From the NCBI RefSeq assembly GCF_036324505.1, contig NC_086360.1, forward strand, positions 15,531,293 through 15,595,292: 64,000 nt of DNA, read 5' to 3'. The position numbers and the translations under genes were made by a program. Below the pieces are notes generated by a model. The model did no database searches. It saw only the letters and a list, made by a program, of their open reading frames with translations, and had not been told where the DNA came from. Source of the DNA: Eleginops maclovinus. Its lineage: Eukaryota; Chordata; Actinopteri; Perciformes; Eleginopidae. Below, in pieces: positions 11,601 to 23,550 of the stretch (within the stretch, counting starts at the first letter, position 1; each line of letters begins with the position of its first letter).

Positions 11601-13600
11601 TCTATTACTATTATGTGATGTATAAACTGCAAACATTTTCCACGGCGAACATAAGAAACAATGACATCATGTGTGATTTTAAAACTACAAAGCATCCATA
11701 ATGTGAGACTTTAAAAATAAAAAAATACTTAATTAACCTTTGATTTGAAGGAAAATCAAAACACCTACGAAAAAATTGTCAGAGCTGAAAACACAGGGGA
11801 TAGCAGAAAAAAGGGAAATTAATTATCTTTATCTGACAGTTGTATTATGTGGTACCAACAAACTGGTACCTCACAATGTACGGCTCTGTCAAACATGCTA
11901 TCATAATTAGACAACACAACATTCTCAATTAACTTTACTGTTTAAAGCGTTCCACTGCTAAACCCAGCCTCTGGTCTCCTCCTCATCTCATTCCAGAGAA
12001 GATTGGGATGGTGTGATTTACAACAGTGCTGTACATCTCGTTTATGTGCTCTCTATAAGGAGAACTGTCGGAGAACGACATATGTAAATGAAGGATAGGA
12101 TGTTGATGGTGAGGAATGGGGAAACCGATGGAGGGACCAGCAGCGGGAAAGACAAAGGAGAGACAGAGATACAAAGAGGAAAGGAAGGAGAGGCATTTAA
12201 TGATGGGGAGGTGATGAGTCAACGCACAACTACCAGCACTCTCTAAAACACCCTCGGGACCTTCTGCACTACCTCCTGTGTCAAATAACACGTGTTCCTG
12301 GCTCTTTAAGCTCTTTGCTGCTCACACTCAGACTTTCTCTCCATTTCAATATCCTCTTCCTCATCTTCACTCTCAGAGTGTTTTTTTCTTCCTTTCACAC
12401 CCAAGAGTGATTCACCCATTAATAGCATTGATCAAAAAATTCAGAGAGCAACAGGGAGAACATGAGAGAAGGAGAAAGAATGGAAGTTTGCTCCTGAAGC
12501 CTGATAATCTCCCAGAGAGATGCACAGACAGCTTCCTCCCCTAAGTGCCTGTCAGAGTTGAACTGGTCCTGTACTTACGAGAAGAGCATGTGTAACATCT
12601 CAAGCTAATGCAGAGACTTCTGAAGCAGAACCTATTTAATAGCAAGCTTTTTAAAAGGAAATACATATATTTTTTTAAAGATGACCTGCTGTCTCCTTGG
12701 CCACTTGTCTGTAAATCTTATAAAGGAATACATCGTTTGTAGTCTTTAATGCTGTCAGGAAATGTTACGCAATGTTTCTTAAGTGCAGTGTAGCTAATAC
12801 AGACAATTACATTTATGGAAGGTCCAGGAAATGCTGAACCCCTCTAAGAAGGAACCAAACATGGTGTGTACATGTGAAAGTGTGTGTGCATGTTTGTATT
12901 GGGCTATAGAGAGATAGTACACTAACAGGGGACATGTAAACACAATATATCCCAGTTTGACTGAGTGATAAACCTTTCAACAGGCTGCTGTGAATAATCC
13001 ATTCCACTAATGTCCCCTCTCCGAGACCAACAATAAGCCTTCTCAACTATGACCAATAGAACTTCATTACTTCCCATTGTGAGAGCCAGGCTTCCCATAG
13101 CATTACAGCAGCGTGACCTTGACATCTTGTTAGAGCCCACATTAAACTTTATGAGCACCGCCTATGGTGTTTAACTATGTCTGAGATATATATGGAGTCT
13201 GCTCATATGGACATGGACGGTAAGAGAGTGAGGGGGGGTGAGGGGGTAGTCAGGAGATCACAGATAGTGCTTTTGGTTTAGATGGAGCAGAATAGTGTGC
13301 CATCAGTCTGCGCTCTTATGCTGTTAATAGCTACTGGTTCATATTTTACACCACTACCATCCTTCAGGTGTTTTGCAGAACAATGATTTTTTCTTTTTTT
13401 TTTAAGTCAAAACATGTTAACAAAGAATAAAATATTTATTTTTTACAGAGTATAAATAATAAAGTTTATGTTCAAAAGGGGCAAGAAGAAGCACACAACT
13501 TTTCTAGTCCTACTCTTTTTAAGAACATGGTCGTCAGCGGTCGTGATATTTGCCTTGTTTTAAATCATTTTAATACAATTCATATCTTTGTACAAATCAA
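5605..13600. other. 8 kb of non-coding, AT-rich intronic DNA
   Basis: No exon, RNA gene or recognisable transposon is seen. There are CT-rich patches at about 9360-9560 and 9690-9760. All ORFs are 60-105 codons long, overlap in several frames and lack recognisable domains. Confidence 0.55.
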
Positions 13601-13666
13601 AAATAATATGTATTGTTATTAATAATAATACTAACAATAATATGTATTATTAATACTAATAATAAT
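13601..13666. repeat. AT-rich imperfect repeat (AATAATATGTATT units)
   Basis: Two copies of a unit close to AATAATATGTATTrTTATTAAT, separated by AATAATACTAAC, form a simple AT-rich tract. Confidence 0.7.
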
Positions 13667-13859
13667 TTCAGGTAAACCAAAAAAAGAAATTGTCAAGACA
13701 AAAAGATAATCCGGAAATCATCAGTCCGGCTAATAACCATTTAAAATGTGGTTACTCATTAAGTTGTTATGAATTTATATAGATTTACAGATTGCAAACA
13801 AACTTGTCATCTGAGGGGTAAATAAATGACCTTAATTATTCACTTAAAGCTCTTAAGTA

Positions 13860-14110
13860 GTGCATACACTGTGAGCTTCCTAAATGTAGCATTTAATTAA
13901 GCCTAAGGAATCATCATCTTTTACTGCCTTTTCTAAAATCATCCGGCTTGCGCCACATTGTTTAACACACAATGATGGCAAGCATGTATCATTTTCTATG
14001 CCTCAGTCCCACTTGTTCCCAGCAATTACAATGAAATGTTGGCCTGTGATTAGGGAGTTACGCCTGGCAAATTAAAACGCCAGCACTGCAAATCAGTAAG
14101 AATCCTTTGC
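13860..14110. promoter_or_regulatory. Candidate conserved non-coding element
   Basis: Unlike its surroundings, this stretch is free of simple repeats and dense in homeobox/SOX-type words: TTTAATTAAG, CAATTACAATG, GATTAGGG, AAATTAAAAC, and the flanking pair TGGCAAATT and CGCCAG. Many vertebrate intronic enhancers look like this. No alignment was possible, so the call is by composition only. Confidence 0.25.
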
Positions 14111-14642
14111 TATTGTTAAGTTGTCAGGCAGTGCTATACAAAATGTATGGGCCTCGGTTTATGTATATTAGATTTATGCATTTAGAGAGAGGGAACCATG
14201 ATTGCACTTTCCCAACATGTCTGCATTAAAGCTCAGAAACCACCTGTGGAAATGCGAGTGGGCAGGGTTACTGATGGTGTGCAGTAAGGACTGAGCATCA
14301 GCCCGATATGATAACTGAACCAATAAAGACCTAATGAGCCACGAACACAAGGGGAAAAATGCCAAGGATGAAGTTCATGTCGAAGCATGCGGTGAGTCAG
14401 TTTGTTCTTTCAGTGAAGGGCAGAACTAGCAGAGCTGCTGTGTGTTGGAATGAAAATAGCATGTAAGCCTCAGGGCTATTATAAAGTGAGGCTGTGATCA
14501 AACCGCAAGAGCCTTGTGTTGACTTAAGAGAGCGTATGTCAAGCAATGTCAAAATATTATTACACACACAGGGCAGGGGAGTATCTGTTTAGGGACGTCC
14601 TGTGCAATGTCTTCAGTGCTGTGCATTTGTAAGAATACAAAT

Positions 14643-14644
<2 letters not shown>

Positions 14645-14738
<94 letters not shown>
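14645..14738 (+). repeat. (GT)n microsatellite, about 94 bp
   Basis: Uninterrupted TG dinucleotides, about 47 units. It ends about 16 bp before a fold-back element. Confidence 0.97.
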
Positions 14739-14740
<2 letters not shown>

Positions 14741-14753
14741 ATAGAGGATATTG

Positions 14754-15151
14754 GGTACCACTTTACAATAAGACTACCTTTATAAAGGATTCATAAAGGG
14801 TTTATAATTAGGTTATTAATTAGGTTGTAAACCTCTTTATTAATCCTTAAGAACCATTTATAAACCAGTTATACCATCGTTTTCATACATCAACACAGGC
14901 TCACTATTTGGCTAGATGACTAAGCCTTATTGGATACATGGCTCACTTTTTCTTCATCAGCCGACATCCTTGGTGTCTGTTCAATGAGTTGATTCTTCCT
15001 CATCCATCTTGATGTTTCTTGGCATCTCTGTGTATCTATTGTCTTACAAAAGCTTATTAATGATTTATAAAGTGTTCACAACCAAATAATAAATGAATTA
15101 CAAACTATTCATAAACCCTTTATAAGGGTAGTCTTATTGTAAAGTGGTACC
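14754..15151. mobile_element. Fold-back (long-TIR) non-autonomous DNA element
   Basis: The left end reads GGTACCACTTTACAATAAG, then ACTACCTTTATAAAGG. The right end, reverse-complemented, reads the same 19 bases and then ACTACCCTTATAAAGGG. Similarity continues about 90 bp inward with divergence (TTTATAATT.., GGTTGT.AAC.., CTTTAT.AAT). About 170-190 bp of unrelated spacer lies between. No coding capacity and no clear target-site duplication are seen, so the superfamily is not assigned. Confidence 0.8.
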
Positions 15152-17528
15152 AGATCTGGTACTTGAAGTGAGGGTTGCAAGTCAATCGACAATTTATGTT
15201 GTGTTTTTTTGTTAAGATTTATGACAAAACACGATCAATATAACATTTTACAGGATATATTTGTTTTCTTATCTGAAATACCATAGTAAAAAATAAATCA
15301 AAAATAAACAAAAATAAAAATAAAAAAGCCAAAGCCACGTGATGACTTCTGATGAAATACTCAGCCTGCCACGCTATGTCTTTTCACCTTGTGACGCCAG
15401 ATGTTGAAAAGCCAAAGCTATAAGCAGATAGTGGCCTCTGAAGTTTAAAGAGTTTTGCCATTAATTTTTCTTCCCACCAATTCGAATGGCACATTCAGGG
15501 TCTTCAAAGCATTGTTACATTCCTACCATAGGCACATTGTTCCCCTCAATAGCTCTCCAGTGACAGAACGTACACTCTTCTTCTTTTCTATACAGACCGA
15601 GGTTGTTTTCTCTTTCCGTCTGTCGCCGTTTCAACTCTTTTATAAAGCATGTCTCATGGCTGGGAGAAAAGCCCCTGAAGGACACTGAAAACTGCATATA
15701 TTACAGTTTCTAATAAAGTACAAAATAAGTGAAGCATTAGCATGACAAGGGGAGGAATGGTAGCATTGTAGCACTGAGAAAGCTAGTGAGTGAGTGAGAG
15801 AGTGTGTGTGGGGTATGAGTTTAAAAAGGAGAGAGAGAATGAAAGGAACGTGTCAGTGGGATGTGTTTGTGGGAATTTGAGTCACTCTCAGCATGGCCTC
15901 AATCGACTCATCCCTCTCTAAATATGGAAGCCTGTATTCCTGAACTTGCCTACCAGCCTGACAATGCATGGCAAACAACACACCCACGCACACACACATA
16001 GACAGTAACATACACACACTCAGCCCTTACAGCCGCACTCTCCTCTGGATGGCAAGCTGTTCTCAAAGAGCCCCTGGTCTTTTTGAATTAGATTAAAGGG
16101 AATACAAGATTTGACATATTTGGATTTGGTGAAGCTGCAACAACAAATGTGCACATTTTACTAAGGCATTCTCTATATTCAAACAGGACTTGGAGACCAT
16201 GAGAAAATTGGGCAGTGAATCTTCTAAATGAATGTTAAACAACAGAGAAAAGGGGCCTGCTGTCTTTTGAGTTTTTGTATTCCAGTCACTTATGTTTAGA
16301 CTCCCCGACTGCGTAGTGTGGGACTGGCACAGGGAGATGGGAGATGTTCCACTGTTCCAGTATTTATCACGGCCCCTTTGAAGAGGAGATTTGGAGAATT
16401 GCCTCATAATTCTTTTAAATGACTTGTTTATACAGAAATGAACTCCTCTTGACTTGATGGCTGTGAATTATTGTTGATTGGTTAGTTTAAAACGTTACAG
16501 TGATTCTAATGTATGGCGTCCCAGACTGCTCCATGAGTAACTTCCTAATTGTAAAGCTCAAGCTATGTCAGCAAGCACCAAAGGTAAGTCTATGAGCCTG
16601 CACTGTTCCTGAGTAACTGAAGTACAATAAAATGTTCCTGTTGAAAACCACGTTTCACCTTGTACTGCCACAGTGTGCAGAATATAATATTAAATATGAT
16701 ATTCTACCCTCATCTCGCCCTTAGAGTTATTTGTTTTGTGTTGCAGCTTATTGCCTGAGATTAGATTTATAGCAGGAACACAGTATGATCCAAATCCCAC
16801 ACTCTTTTGATTTGAACTTGTTTATTAGATTCTCTGTATAATGACTACTGTTATTTACACAGCCTATATTTCACTAAAGTACCAATGGTGAATGGCCCAT
16901 AAAAAAGGAGGGCATTCAAATACTAAATCTGCATAAATCTAAACTATGTTATGAAACGTACAGACTGGATTATTACATAACAGTCTAAGTGTCTGGCCGA
17001 ATACACTTGCAATGAAAGATTTAAAGGTATTACAGCATCTCCCTGTTTCAAATGAAGATGATATTGCAGGCTAGACGATTATGTGTTATTAGTTAAGGGA
17101 AATCTCTGGCACGCCTCTGCCAAAAGGGAATATACTGTAGCTGTGTTCCAAATAAATGTCTTTCTACTTTGCCTGAATGCTCTCTTGATACATTTGCAAT
17201 ATTAAAGAATGCATGCACTGACTGCACAAAACCATTTCCGCATACAGCTTTTGCCATCTTTATTGACTTGTTTCCCTTTTTGCTTAATTGTGGTGCATGT
17301 GGGAGTGTTTGTGTTTATAGTGTATGTGTGCCTCTGTGTTTCAGTTTACTGGATTCACAATCATGTTGTCATAAGTGCAAAACAATTTACTCAATATCAA
17401 TACAGATATGCCTTGCTTTGTTTCTTTATTGTCAGACTATGTGTTTGATTTGTGAGAAGAGGGCACAAAGAGACTCATATGGTTAGGTTTATCTGAAGGA
17501 CATCAGCCAGTTTTGATTTGTTTTCCAC
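15152..17528. other. Non-coding intronic DNA
   Basis: Holds an A-rich AAAATAAA-type stretch at about 15282-15327, a GA/GT-rich patch at about 15785-15840 and a CA-rich patch near 15980-16020. No exon or transposon is recognised. Confidence 0.55.
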
Positions 17529-17684
17529 AATAACTTTGTAATTATCATATATGACACTGATGGATCCGAGTTCACATCTAAATGATCCGCACTGAACATT
17601 TAACTGCCAACTGGTTTCTTTTTGGAGTATACTATCACCAGGCAGACTCAAAAACTTCTGTTAAATATTACCAAGGATTTATTG
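17529..17684 (+). repeat. Local duplication, copy A
   Basis: Shares long near-identical blocks, in the same order and orientation, with 18301-18520: AATAACTTTGTAATT, ATATGACACTGATGGATC, GAGTTCACAT, TTTTTGGAGTATACTATCAC or its ATTTTGG variant, and TGTTAAATATTACCAAGGAT. It lacks about 55 bp present before the last block in copy B. Confidence 0.85.
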
Positions 17685-18277
17685 TGGGTCCCAGTTCTGC
17701 TTCTCCAGAGTGAAACCAACTATTATGTCACAGGATGATAGGGTATCAGGGACTCGTGGTATTAATTGGAATGGAAATGAAAAAGGGTTGTTTTTAAATG
17801 TGCTTTGGTAGATGAAGGGAGAAAGGAGGGATTGCAGTATATTGCTGTGGTTAGCAGTATATACGAGCCCCAGCCCGTCTGTCGTGGTATCATTTTGCTA
17901 CTTTAAACAGAACAGGAAGTAATGGCCGGATAAAAGGCACTCCATCTCTCTTTGGGCTTTCACTTTGGAGAGGATATGTTGCCGGGCAGTAGCACTCATG
18001 TTTCTCTCTGTGGACCGGTATGATTAAGCTGCTGCTGTTGTTGCTACAGTACTTCCACTGACACACGGTCTAGTAGTTACCTCTCAGCTTACTATACAGA
18101 GGAATATAGTATACAGTCTCCGCTAAAGAGACTCTGCTGCTGCCTTACATTGTTACCAACGGAGCTACTGATTCTGACCATTGTTGTACCAACACCTGGC
18201 TTAAATCACTTGGTTGTATTAGCTTGTGAACATTTTGTGAATAAGGTCTGGCATAAATTAAGATGATAGTTCAATAT

Positions 18278-18543
18278 GATTATTTGGAGTCAAATGTAAT
18301 AATAACTTTGTAATTGTGAGATATGACACTGATGGATCTGAGTTCACATTTACATGATCTGCATTGAACATCTAACTGGATGTCAACTGGTTTTCATTTT
18401 GGAGTATACTATCACCAGGCTAACTCAATGGCCATTTTTTCCTCTCGGCACATTGTGTTGTGAAGCAGTTTCATTTTATGACAAAAAAAAACATTTGTTA
18501 AATATTACCAAGGATTCATTGATTATTTGGAGTCAAATTTAAA
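18278..18543 (+). repeat. Local duplication, copy B, bracketed by 23-bp direct repeats
   Basis: Copy B (18301-18520) matches copy A 772 bp to its left. It is bracketed by the direct repeat GATTATTTGGAGTCAAATnT at 18278-18300 and 18521-18543, which differ at only a few positions. This suggests tandem or insertion-type duplication, or two copies of a dispersed element. Confidence 0.8.
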
Positions 18544-19619
18544 TATTAAAATCAAATATCAAGACATAGTGATACACATAAGTGTGAAGTATTTTGAGAG
18601 AAAATATTAGACTGCCACAATACCATTCAATCCAATGTGATTAACACACTGGACTATAACTGGCAGCCTTCCAGTTACAAGTATCTCCAACCTTTAAGCT
18701 TCATTACTCCAGAAAACAACAGCAGCTCGGTACACGCTGTTCTCTGCGTAACAATGGCTGGGAATGATCCACTTTAAACATTATACTAGAGAATACAAGC
18801 GTATATGAAATCAGGCTTTACTGTGTTTTTCATATATTGATTATTAATTTTTGAAGCGTGAAAAACCTGATATATTGTTATATAAAATGTAGTTGAAATT
18901 AGAAATGACCTTTATTAGGATATAAGCTTTTGGCTGTATTGCCCAGCTCTACTTCAAGTAAGGTTGTATACCTTCAGTTAAGTAGATTTAACATTATTAT
19001 TCAGGCATGTCACCTGAGAGTGAGACTGCACAGTTGAAGTAACAGGAAAAAAAAAAAAAGCGTACCAATTAATCCAAATGTGTTGACATCAGTCTCTTTT
19101 TCATTCAAGCTTCGATTAAAGTTAGCGTCAAACTGAATACACACTTAAAATGCACTGTTTTTACTCTCTGGCATTAAGAGGTTTGATTCTCTATTATTGG
19201 CTTGGTGATTATGTATGCTTTGAATTGCAGCCCAACTTAGCTTCAGACTGTACAAAGTGAATATTGACATTCTGATTTGCTGGCAGGTTAACACTGGATC
19301 ACTCTGAATATAAAGCAGAGTTGATTTTATATTGCGTCAGTGTTCATTTGTAGTTAATCATTGAGTGAATAACACTGATTGAAAGAACATCGAACATAGA
19401 TGGTAAATCAATATTACTTGGAGGGGTGCAAATGGATGTTAAATGGAAGTGCTGATGCATTTACACACACTGTTAGTGTTCTATTTCTGTGTACGAAAAT
19501 ACACTACGCACTGATTGAAAGCCAGCTGCAATTTGGGGATCAGGCAACATGTGGAAATGCTAAATCTTCTCTTTTTATCATGTGAGGAAATACCATTTTT
19601 TGGCTAAAAACATCAATAA
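18544..19619. other. Non-coding intronic DNA
   Basis: AT-rich, with a 13-bp A run near 19046. No gene or mobile element is recognised. Confidence 0.55.
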
Positions 19620-19850
19620 GGCACTGGTGGAGAAGTCCAAAGGGAATTGGCCTGGGAACCGGAAGCTCACTGGTTCAAGTCCCCGAATAGAGTGTTACTG
19701 AGGTGTCAATGAGCAAAAGGTACCGTTAACTGCACTGCTCCCCGGGCACCATTCATATGGCAGCCCACTGATCCCAACACTAGGATGGGTCAAATGCAGA
19801 ACGTAATTTCCCCTTCTGTGGGACAATTAAGGGTATATTCATCTTATTCT
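19620..19850 (+). mobile_element. tRNA-derived SINE, first family
   Basis: Contains a perfect Pol III B box, GGTTCAAGTCC (19672-19682), with a degenerate A-box region near 19640. It continues with SINE body text typical of fish (GTTACTGAGGTGTC, AATGAGCAAAAGGTACCG, CTGCTCCCCGGGC, GGGTCAAATGCAGA, AATTTCCCC) and ends in a tail like ATTAAGGGTATATTCATCTT. Recognition of the family is from memory of teleost SINEs; no exact family name is claimed. Confidence 0.75.
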
Positions 19851-19880
19851 GCAAGTGTGTTCAAGAAAAGTAGCCAGATA

Positions 19881-20408
19881 TACACTATATAGACAAATAT
19901 ACTGGAACACTGTGGTATATGGAGTTGTTTTTCTGGGGTTGGCCTCTGCCCTTAGTTCCAGTGAAAGGGATTCCTAACGCTTCTATTCAAGTCATTCTTG
20001 ATAATTCTATGCTTCCAACTTTGAGGAAACAGTTTGGGGAAGGCCCTTTCCTGTTCCAGCATGACACAAAGCAAGGTCCATAAAGGCATGGTTGAATGAG
20101 TTTGGGGTGGAAGAACTTGACTGGCCCGCACAGAGCCCTGACCTCACTGAACACCTTTGGGATGAACTAGAACGGAGATTGCAAGCCGGGCTTTGTCGTT
20201 CAACATTAGTGTCTGACCTCACAAATGCTCTTCTGGATGAATGGGCAAAAATTCCCACAGACACACTCCAAAATCTTGTAGAAAGCCTTCCCAGAAGAGT
20301 GGAAGCTGTTACAGCTGCAAAGGGGGGACCGGCTTCATATTAATGCCTAATAATTTGGCATTTGGGTGTAATGTGTTGGTGTGCCAATACTTTTGTCTAT
20401 ATAGTGTA
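19881..20408 (+). mobile_element. Tc1-like transposon, internally deleted
   Basis: Terminal inverted repeats: left TACACTATATAGACAAATAT plus ACTGG (19881-19905). The right end (20384-20408), reverse-complemented, gives TACACTATATAGACAAAAGT plus ATTGG. The TA at each outer edge fits the TA target of Tc1/mariner elements. At 528 bp it is well under the usual 1.2-1.6 kb, so most of the transposase has been lost. It lies about 30 bp from the SINE on its left. Confidence 0.92.
20042..20343 (+). pseudogene. Tc1 transposase C-terminal remnant
   Basis: From 20092 the plus frame reads 83 codons of the Tc1 DDE C-terminus: WPAQSPDL, EHLWDELERRL, DLTNALLDEWAKIP, TLQNLVESLPRRVEAV, then stop. The normal SPDLNPIE motif has lost the NPI codons, leaving SPDLTEH, although the following catalytic Glu (E of EHLW) is present. 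Just upstream the QHD motif is followed by a deletion and a frame change, with a stop before WLNEF. No catalytic N-terminal core or DNA-binding domain remains. It is a dead copy. Confidence 0.9.
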
Positions 20409-21673
20409 CATGCTAAGAAAAAAATAAATGAACTATCTTTGCTATAAATCATAAACAATGTTCTCAGAGTTAAAAGACATCCAACTGACTAGATATAATA
20501 GACGATCTTGATCTGTGCCAAGACAGTGGGCAGCCTAATGACCCCAGATAACACACTGCGATTGAAACTTTACAAAGAAGCACGCGGCCCACAGCAGTGA
20601 GCTACAACAACAGTCAACATTCCTCTAAGCCTGCTGAATTCCAGCACAGTTTATCCACAGGAGCCGTGATTGATGATTTTGTATTAAACTTAGCGTAACG
20701 TATGAGCTCAAATTGAAAGAACCTACTGTAGTATTTTGGCCCAGCTCCATCATTAGTCGATTTGAACAAACGTGTAGGCAGCTTCTGTTCAAAGAGTTTT
20801 CAGTTCAATCTTTTGCATGCTCAGAGCAAACCCTTCCAGTTTGCATGAAGAGACAATCAATATAAAGAGACCACACAGACCCACACAAACAGGTGCAGGC
20901 AAACAGAATCTCAGCACAGACCCATCTATATCTGACTGAAGAAAGTATGTCGACCATTAAACCCAGTATCTACTGAAACCGACATCCTCACCTCCTCTTA
21001 TCCCTCAGGATAACTACGGCTCTGCTGCCTCATTTCGTTTGCACCTTCCAGTCTTTACCCCTATCCTCCCTTGGTTGAATTGTCTCCATCTTCTTTTGTT
21101 TACTGATGTCTTTCTCTCTCTATCCCTTTCTCCACCAGACTATCCTTTTTATATTCGCTTCTATATCTGACATCCATCCTGCATCGTGTAAATCTATCTG
21201 TGTCTTTTAGTTTATCATTTGTCCCTCATTCTCTGATCCCCGGTTTTATCTGCCTATATTTAGCTCATCCGCGCCCCGTCTACCCTGCCTGGTTGTATTT
21301 GCATCTGAATGCAGGGACCCGCACTGGCAAGCATGGCTCTGTTTCTCAGCATCCATCCACTTAAAGATGTCACTCGCCTTCTTATTTCCTGTCAGTTCAG
21401 GATGTTTTTATTCTGATCTTTCCCTAATTGTGTGATGTGATTCCGTCTACTATTTTCCATTTTTCTGTTGAGGTTATTTTATCTGCGCTTTGTTAAATTT
21501 ATATATTCAATAAAATATTCTGTGTGCAACAGCAGCTCAACTGTAATTAAGTTACGTGATGTGCAAATAATACCAAAATAGGGAATAGTGTTGCGTTGTG
21601 TTTAATACATGTCTAATGGTCTAATCAAAATAAATCATAGCCCAAACCACGGAAATAAGGAGGGACAAGGATA
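20409..21673. other. Non-coding intronic DNA
   Basis: Includes a CT-rich stretch at about 20980-21250. No gene recognised. Confidence 0.55.
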
Positions 21674-21896
21674 TACAGCCCCGACAAAATTAAGGGACCA
21701 TTTCAGCATTATAATTTGCTCTTGTTTTATTATTTATGTCTTGAGTTAAATTACTTTTTTTGTAATTGTATTCTATAAACTACTGAAAACATTTCACTGT
21801 GTTGGAATTCAACAAACACTGGGATGGCTGCCATGCATGTAGAGATACAGATTTAAGAAAAATTGGAGTGGTCTCTTAAATGTTTCCAGAGCTGTA
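21674..21896 (+). mobile_element. Small TA-flanked DNA element, copy 2 (complete)
   Basis: The left end TACAGCCCCGACAAAATTAA pairs imperfectly with the right end, whose reverse complement is TACAGCTCTGGAAACATTTA followed by AGAGACCACTCC. The body matches copy 1 at 5398-5604. It is 223 bp, has no coding capacity and is flanked by TA. By structure it is a MITE mobilised by a Tc1/mariner-type transposase (inferred). Confidence 0.85.
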
Positions 21897-23198
21897 TATC
21901 AAAACCTAAGGTGTTAAGAAATATTTTAGAAAAAAAAGATGATTTAATTTACAACAGCTCTACAGTATCATTCTGGTTTGGGCCATAATGTTGTGAAATC
22001 AAGGCTCCTTCTATATTTCTTTGAACAGAAAATGAGAATCACTTACTATTCAGCGACCACTGATAAGCACACCAATTTAAATAACAATAGGCCCGTCTTT
22101 GTTCCTGGAGAGTTGAAACTGCCTTCCACCATGGACAGATATATTCTCCGTGTGTCTGTCTGAAGTGTGAGGCTTCAAATGGGGTCATCTGTATCTGTGT
22201 TGCATATGTGACCTGAACCGGAGGGCCGTCCTTCGTTCGAAACTTTCCAGAAACAGAAGCACACACAAACTAAACAGCTTGACTAAAGCAAAGAGACAGA
22301 AACAGACGGAAGTGGTTTAGACAAACTGTTTTGTCATTTAGCCGATAGCCACATTACATGCACTCTCTTTCTCAGCCTTGCACGTTTCCTTGCATCTCCT
22401 GTGCTATTTGGCTTCTGTAGTGAAATCATAAGATGGAAATGCTGCCAACTGCAGTCATCCCTCTGGCTCTGACGAGCAGAGATAGGCAGATCCAAGAAAT
22501 CACACACAAGCTGTACATGCATACACATACACACCAAACCAGAAGCATCTTAAAGCTGGATGAATGCTACATAGCAAGAGTTGTTTTTATTTTACCAACT
22601 AAATGTATTCATTTATGTGTCAGTTTGATGATAATTTAGCCGTCAAGACAAATAGCTGTCATTCAATAATACTGACATGCAATTTATAGAATGTAATAAA
22701 TCAACAAAAAACCATGTACACTTCGTATAACAGTCATTGTTAGGTGGTGGAAGTTCTAGTCCTTCCACCAACGGTTTCAGTTCATTAAACTGACATTTTT
22801 CACAGTGAACAGCTCTCTGACTTACCTTAATATGTTTCTATATATAAAGTATGTCAACTAGTATTGGAAGAAATGTACATTGAGAGGGCCAAAAATGCAG
22901 CCCTGTCAGACTTGCAAATCAACACAATCACATTCATGCACACAAGTCTACAAAGAGAAACACATAAACATAAAGCAGTATTTGATGGCCCAGCTGGGGA
23001 CCCCATCCTTCTTCTAATCTCAAGTTGGAACGATCTGAATGTGACAGTTTCAGTAAATAGAGCGCTGTGGAATCACTCAGAGAGGTTAGGTTTATCAGCA
23101 GCGTAAATGTATTTACATAAGATTTAGTACATCCATAAAATAACTTCAAGGTTGCACAGTTTGCTCCGAGTTGCTTCAAAGTGGGTCGAAATTGTCAC
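21897..23198. other. Non-coding intronic DNA
   Basis: Nothing beyond short AT-rich runs and a few CA repeats is seen. Confidence 0.55.
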
Positions 23199-23550
23199 TG
23201 GGGCGGCAGTGGTTCAGTCTGTAGGGAGTTGGACTTTGGAACGAAAGGCAGCCGGTTCTCGACCCGCTCGGACCAAGAAATACGGAGTGTGGACTGGTGC
23301 TGGAGAGTTCACCTCGTTAGCCACGGCCGAGGTTCCCTTGAGCAAGGCACCAAAACCCCCAAATGCTCCCTGGCGCCAGCTAGACTAGCTTCCTCTCCGC
23401 TCTGGATCCTCTAAAAAATGCATGTGCATGTGTCCATATAACTGTGTGTGGACTGTGTATGTACTGTATGTAACTTGGCATGTGCATGTATAGAAAACAG
23501 AGTGGAAAACTGAATTTCCCCTTCAGGGGATGATAAAGGTCCATCTTAAT
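23199..23550 (+). mobile_element. tRNA-derived SINE, second family
   Basis: Starts GGGGCGGCAGTGGTTCAGTC with an A-box-like TGGTTCAGTCTGTAGGGAG and a B-box-like GGTTCTCGACCC (23254-23265). It continues with the fish SINE text GAGGTTCCCTTGAGCAAGGC, ACCAAAACCCCCAAATGCTC, CCTGGCGCC. It ends with AATTTCCCCTTCAGGGGATG and ATAAAGGTCCATCTTA. The reading frames across it are artefacts. Orientation is plus, antisense to grid2. Confidence 0.85.
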
